Shown piece after piece: positions 61,051 through 64,000 of a stretch of DNA of 64,000 nt. A program made the position numbers and the translations under genes. The notes beneath the pieces are model-generated. The model was not told where the DNA came from and did no database searches. It saw only the letters and a list, made by a program, of their open reading frames with translations. Source of the stretch: Paracyclopina nana (taxonomy: Eukaryota; Arthropoda; Copepoda; Cyclopoida; Cyclopettidae); NCBI GenBank assembly GCA_019096065.1, contig JAGUCH010000002.1:5778501-5842500 (forward strand). The letters run 5' to 3'. Numbering within the stretch: the stretch's first letter is position 1; every line of letters begins with the position of its first letter.

Positions 61051-62780
61051 ATGGAGGAGGAGAACATCTTCACCCATATTGTGGCTGAGAAAAAGCTCAT
61101 CAATGATGAGTGTCCCTCTATTGACATCTTCGACATTGATTACTTCACTGGAAGGCTAACATCCCTGAATGAGGCCTTTCCAGAGCCCTTCTTCACTCAC
61201 GCCATGGCTTTGAAGGGCAATTCATTGAGAGGTGTGATCAGAATTGCACTCAAGCATGGGTTCGGATGTGAATGTGCCTCATTGGCAGAAGCAATGCATG
61301 CTCTCAGCGAGGGCTGTCCGAGCCACAATGTGATTTTTGACAGCCCTGTCAAGACCAAGGTATGCTCCAAAGTCTCATATGATTCTTTCGAAAATTCGAA
61401 AGCTTTCGATGCTTAGGGCGACTTGAAAACTGCTTTGGAAACTGGAATTGTGCTGAATCTGGATAATGAGCAAGAGGCCAGCATCGTTGATAGCCTGTTG
61501 AAAAATGAGTGCCGAAATTTCAAGCCAGGACTGATTGGACTCCGAATTAATCCTGTTGTTGGGGGCGGAGAAATTGGCATGATGTCCACGGCAACCGCTC
61601 TGTCCAAATTTGGAGTTCCCTTTAGAGAGGATACCAAAGAGAGAATTATTGAACTCTACAAGGACTATCCTTGGTTAAATGGGATTCACTTCCACGTTGG
61701 CAGTCAGGGAGTTCCAATTGAAAAATTCGTGGACGGAGCCAAGGTGTGTGTCAAATTAGTTTCTGGGTTAATCCCGAGCAATTTTGTGTGCAATTTTTTT
61801 TCTGACGCAACATTTGACGCAAAGCTCACGCAACCTTGAAAACTAGAGCCTTTGCTGGAAAAATTCTATAGAGGTCCCAGCCAAGAAATGCTGTGACTAT
61901 GCATAAATATGCAAATGATCTCTCCCTAATCAGGTTGTCATGTCTTTTGTTGATGAAATTGAGGCAGCTACCGGAAAATCACTCGTGTCTGTGGATATTG
62001 GAGGAGGTTTATCCACAAGTTACAAAAGCCCAGAGGAGCCTGAAGAATTTGCCTATAAAAGATACCGAAGTTTGTTAGACAAAGAAGTTCCTCAACTCTT
62101 TTCAGGCAAGTACAGGATCATCACAGAATTTGGCAGGTCCCTGCTTCTCAAGGCCGGAAAGTCCTTGACAAGAATTAATTACATCAAACATTGGTTGCCC
62201 GACCTGGCTGCACCAATTTGCCTCACTCACATCGGGGCTAACCAGTTCCCAAGGGAGGTGTATCTGCCCCACATTTGGAATCACAGATTCTCAGCCTTGG
62301 ATGGGAAAAGTGGAAAAGCCAAGGAAGCTAGTGGTGATGACTTGGTCAGCTATGAATTGGCTGGGCCTTTGTGCTTCCAGGTAAGAAAAACCAACTGCTT
62401 CTCAGGAGGCTGTGGAATTCCCATGGAAACCATTGAAAACTACTGCTAAAAAGTTTACTTCATGAAAGATCCACTCAGGATAAAGAAAAAAACCTGAAAC
62501 AACAACGGTGAAATATTTTTCTTTCTCTATTCTAAAGGGCGACTTCTTGGGCCATAACGTGGCCTTGCCCAGGCTGCAGAGTGGTGACATCATTGTTGTT
62601 CACGACACTGGCGGCTACTGCATGTCAATGTACAGCAAGTACAACTCCATCACTCCGAGCCCTGTGTATGGCTACGAAAAGGGCGAGTTTGGCTACAAAA
62701 TTTGGTGCTTTAAGGAAAGGGAGACAGCTGAGGAAACTTTGGCGTTCTGGGGCAATGCCTATCCTAGAATTGTCAACTAG
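61051..62780 (+). CDS. Fold-type III PLP decarboxylase, diaminopimelate-decarboxylase-like
   Basis: Four exons, 61051-61359, 61417-61743, 61934-62380 and 62538-62780, total 1326 nt, 441 aa. It has the barrel-plus-beta layout of group IV decarboxylases. The PLP lysine is K55 in HAMALKGNS. HVGSQG (196-201) and GGGLS (235-239) bind cofactor phosphate. EFGRS (277-281) replaces the usual EPGR. The catalytic Cys is C359 in GPLCFQGDF, and GGYCMSMYSKYN (near 386-397) carries the cofactor-contacting Tyr. HVGSQ and the GDxxGxxVxLPxLxxGD arrangement fit bacterial or plant LysA better than animal ornithine decarboxylase, which usually has different sequences there. The substrate is not predictable: animals lack the diaminopimelate pathway. 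Introns and AATAAA (62901-62906) show it is a host gene, not contamination. Possible old horizontal transfer or a poorly known animal lineage of the family. Confidence 0.85.
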
Positions 62781-62900
62781 TTTCAAGATGGATGACTTTT
62801 CACCACTTTCTTCTTCTCCCTGAAGAAGAGGAAGAAGAAGAGAAGGAGAACAAGTTCTGTTGTACAACAATTTTAGCTCGCAGCTGCTTGTGGGGCTTGA

Positions 62901-62906
62901 AATAAA
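62901..62906 (+). terminator. Polyadenylation signal of the decarboxylase gene
   Basis: AATAAA 121 bp after the stop codon. Confidence 0.6.
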
Positions 62907-64000
62907 TCAAGGAGCCAATTTGAAAAAAGGGAGACCCTCCTTAGCAAATGGGGAAAGCCATCTTGTTTTAAACAGCGGTGGCCAGCAAACCGCTCATAAT
63001 GTCAATGTCTAGGATTATTCGAGCGTTCGTGAGAATATACTGGAGGGGAGCACATTGATTTCATCTGTGTTAGTATTGTTATTAGCCCTATTTCTATAAT
63101 GGCTTTCCTGTGGAATACGAGCTGAGCAGACGGTTTTTGGCTTCGTCATGTGGCAGCAATGACCAACTGAGATAAGGGTAGTATAGGGTATATAAGACTG
63201 AAGCACTAAAGCCAATATAACCTTAAGACTGCTCTCTGGAGTTTATGAGCAGAGCTGGCAACAACTTTTCACCCAAAACTCCGTTTTCTCTTTCCTAGTA
63301 AGGGCCAGCTCATTTTTATAGCCAAATAAAGCCCAAGAATATTGCCAGTATTCGTCATGGAGATGCTAAGCTCCAGGTTTCCTTTTTATCATTGAAAGCG
63401 CTTTGAGCAAAATTGCCCAAGCACAGTGGGTTTATTTGACGATTTCACGCGCACGGAAAAAAGTCGCGAAATCAACGTAGCATCCCTTTCTTAATGGCCG
63501 TAAGCTAAAAATATTGCATCTTAGCACCCGGGAGAGCTGGTGACCGCAGCCAATTCTGGTGGATAATCATTTTATGCTATTAGTTTGACTTCCCTGACTT
63601 TGTCACTCAATTGGAGTCGTTTGGAATCAAAAGTTATGGAAGCCTTAATTTTTGCTCAATTTGTGCAAAATTGCTGTTCTATCAAAATTACCCAAGCCAT
63701 TTATAGCCCAAAATTTATTGTTTCTGAGCCAAATTTGAATTCTTATCTGTCAATTGACACTAATTTGGGCTCTTTTGGTAGCCTAGAAGTCAAACAAATT
63801 AAAAGCTGAAAATTACTGCTAAAATCGGAAATCTGTGTTTTGGCGGAATTTCTCTTGCGCGTCAAATCGGCTTTTTGATCCACTGTGCCAAGACAACAAT
63901 TGTCTCCTTTTCAGGTGAGAAAAATTGATTTATGTCAACGATAACAAACTACGAGCGAAATATTATGGCGTACTGCATGAAAGGGCTGACAGTACCCATA
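62907..64000. other. Intergenic right edge, no gene recognised
   Basis: No open frame with a recognisable motif on either strand up to the window end. Confidence 0.45.

Noticed and set aside
1..64000. tRNA or rRNA genes
   Set aside because: I looked for tRNA box B-like GGTTCGAATCC and cloverleaf context and saw none; a covariance-model scan would be decisive.

Overview
This is nuclear DNA from an invertebrate animal, most likely an arthropod and possibly a crustacean. The evidence is spliced genes with GT-AG introns (many 55-62 bp long), innexin gap-junction genes, and multi-clip masquerade-type serine protease homologs. The species cannot be named from sequence alone. Exons below were joined by hand from splice signals, reading-frame phase and family conservation. 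Total coding lengths of all the host genes except the edge fragment are exact multiples of three.

Layout. 1-81: last exon of an innexin running in from the left (+). 1068-3945 and 4216-7020: two tandem secreted clip-domain serine protease homologs with identical nine-exon structure. 8914-42980 (-): a complete 363-aa shaking-B-like innexin in four coding exons, with introns of 62 bp, 4.3 kb and 28.6 kb. The 28.6-kb first intron holds a 10,555-bp AT-rich DNA transposon (16414-26968) with 15-bp terminal inverted repeats. It carries an EnSpm/CACTA-like transposase gene, a divergent 8-exon gene of unknown function, two small genes, and two internal satellite arrays (164-bp and 171-bp units). Two MITE-like elements (28200-28417 and 31680-32072) lie further along the same intron. 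49764-50544 (+) is a four-TM protein, and 50567-52088 (-) is a ZnT/SLC30 zinc transporter; they are convergent, with stop codons 22 bp apart. 56016-57591 (+) is a secreted carbonic-anhydrase-related protein. 61051-62780 (+) is a fold-type III PLP decarboxylase of diaminopimelate-decarboxylase type, unexpected in an animal. The rest is intergenic or intronic sequence with microsatellites and short palindromes.

Themes. Several proteins keep a fold but have lost catalytic residues: both protease homologs have Gly for the active-site Ser, one also Glu for Asp, and the carbonic-anhydrase homolog lacks two of three zinc histidines. The most unusual object is the transposon: intact open frames in both main genes, overlapping 5' ends, and satellites placed symmetrically just inside each terminus.
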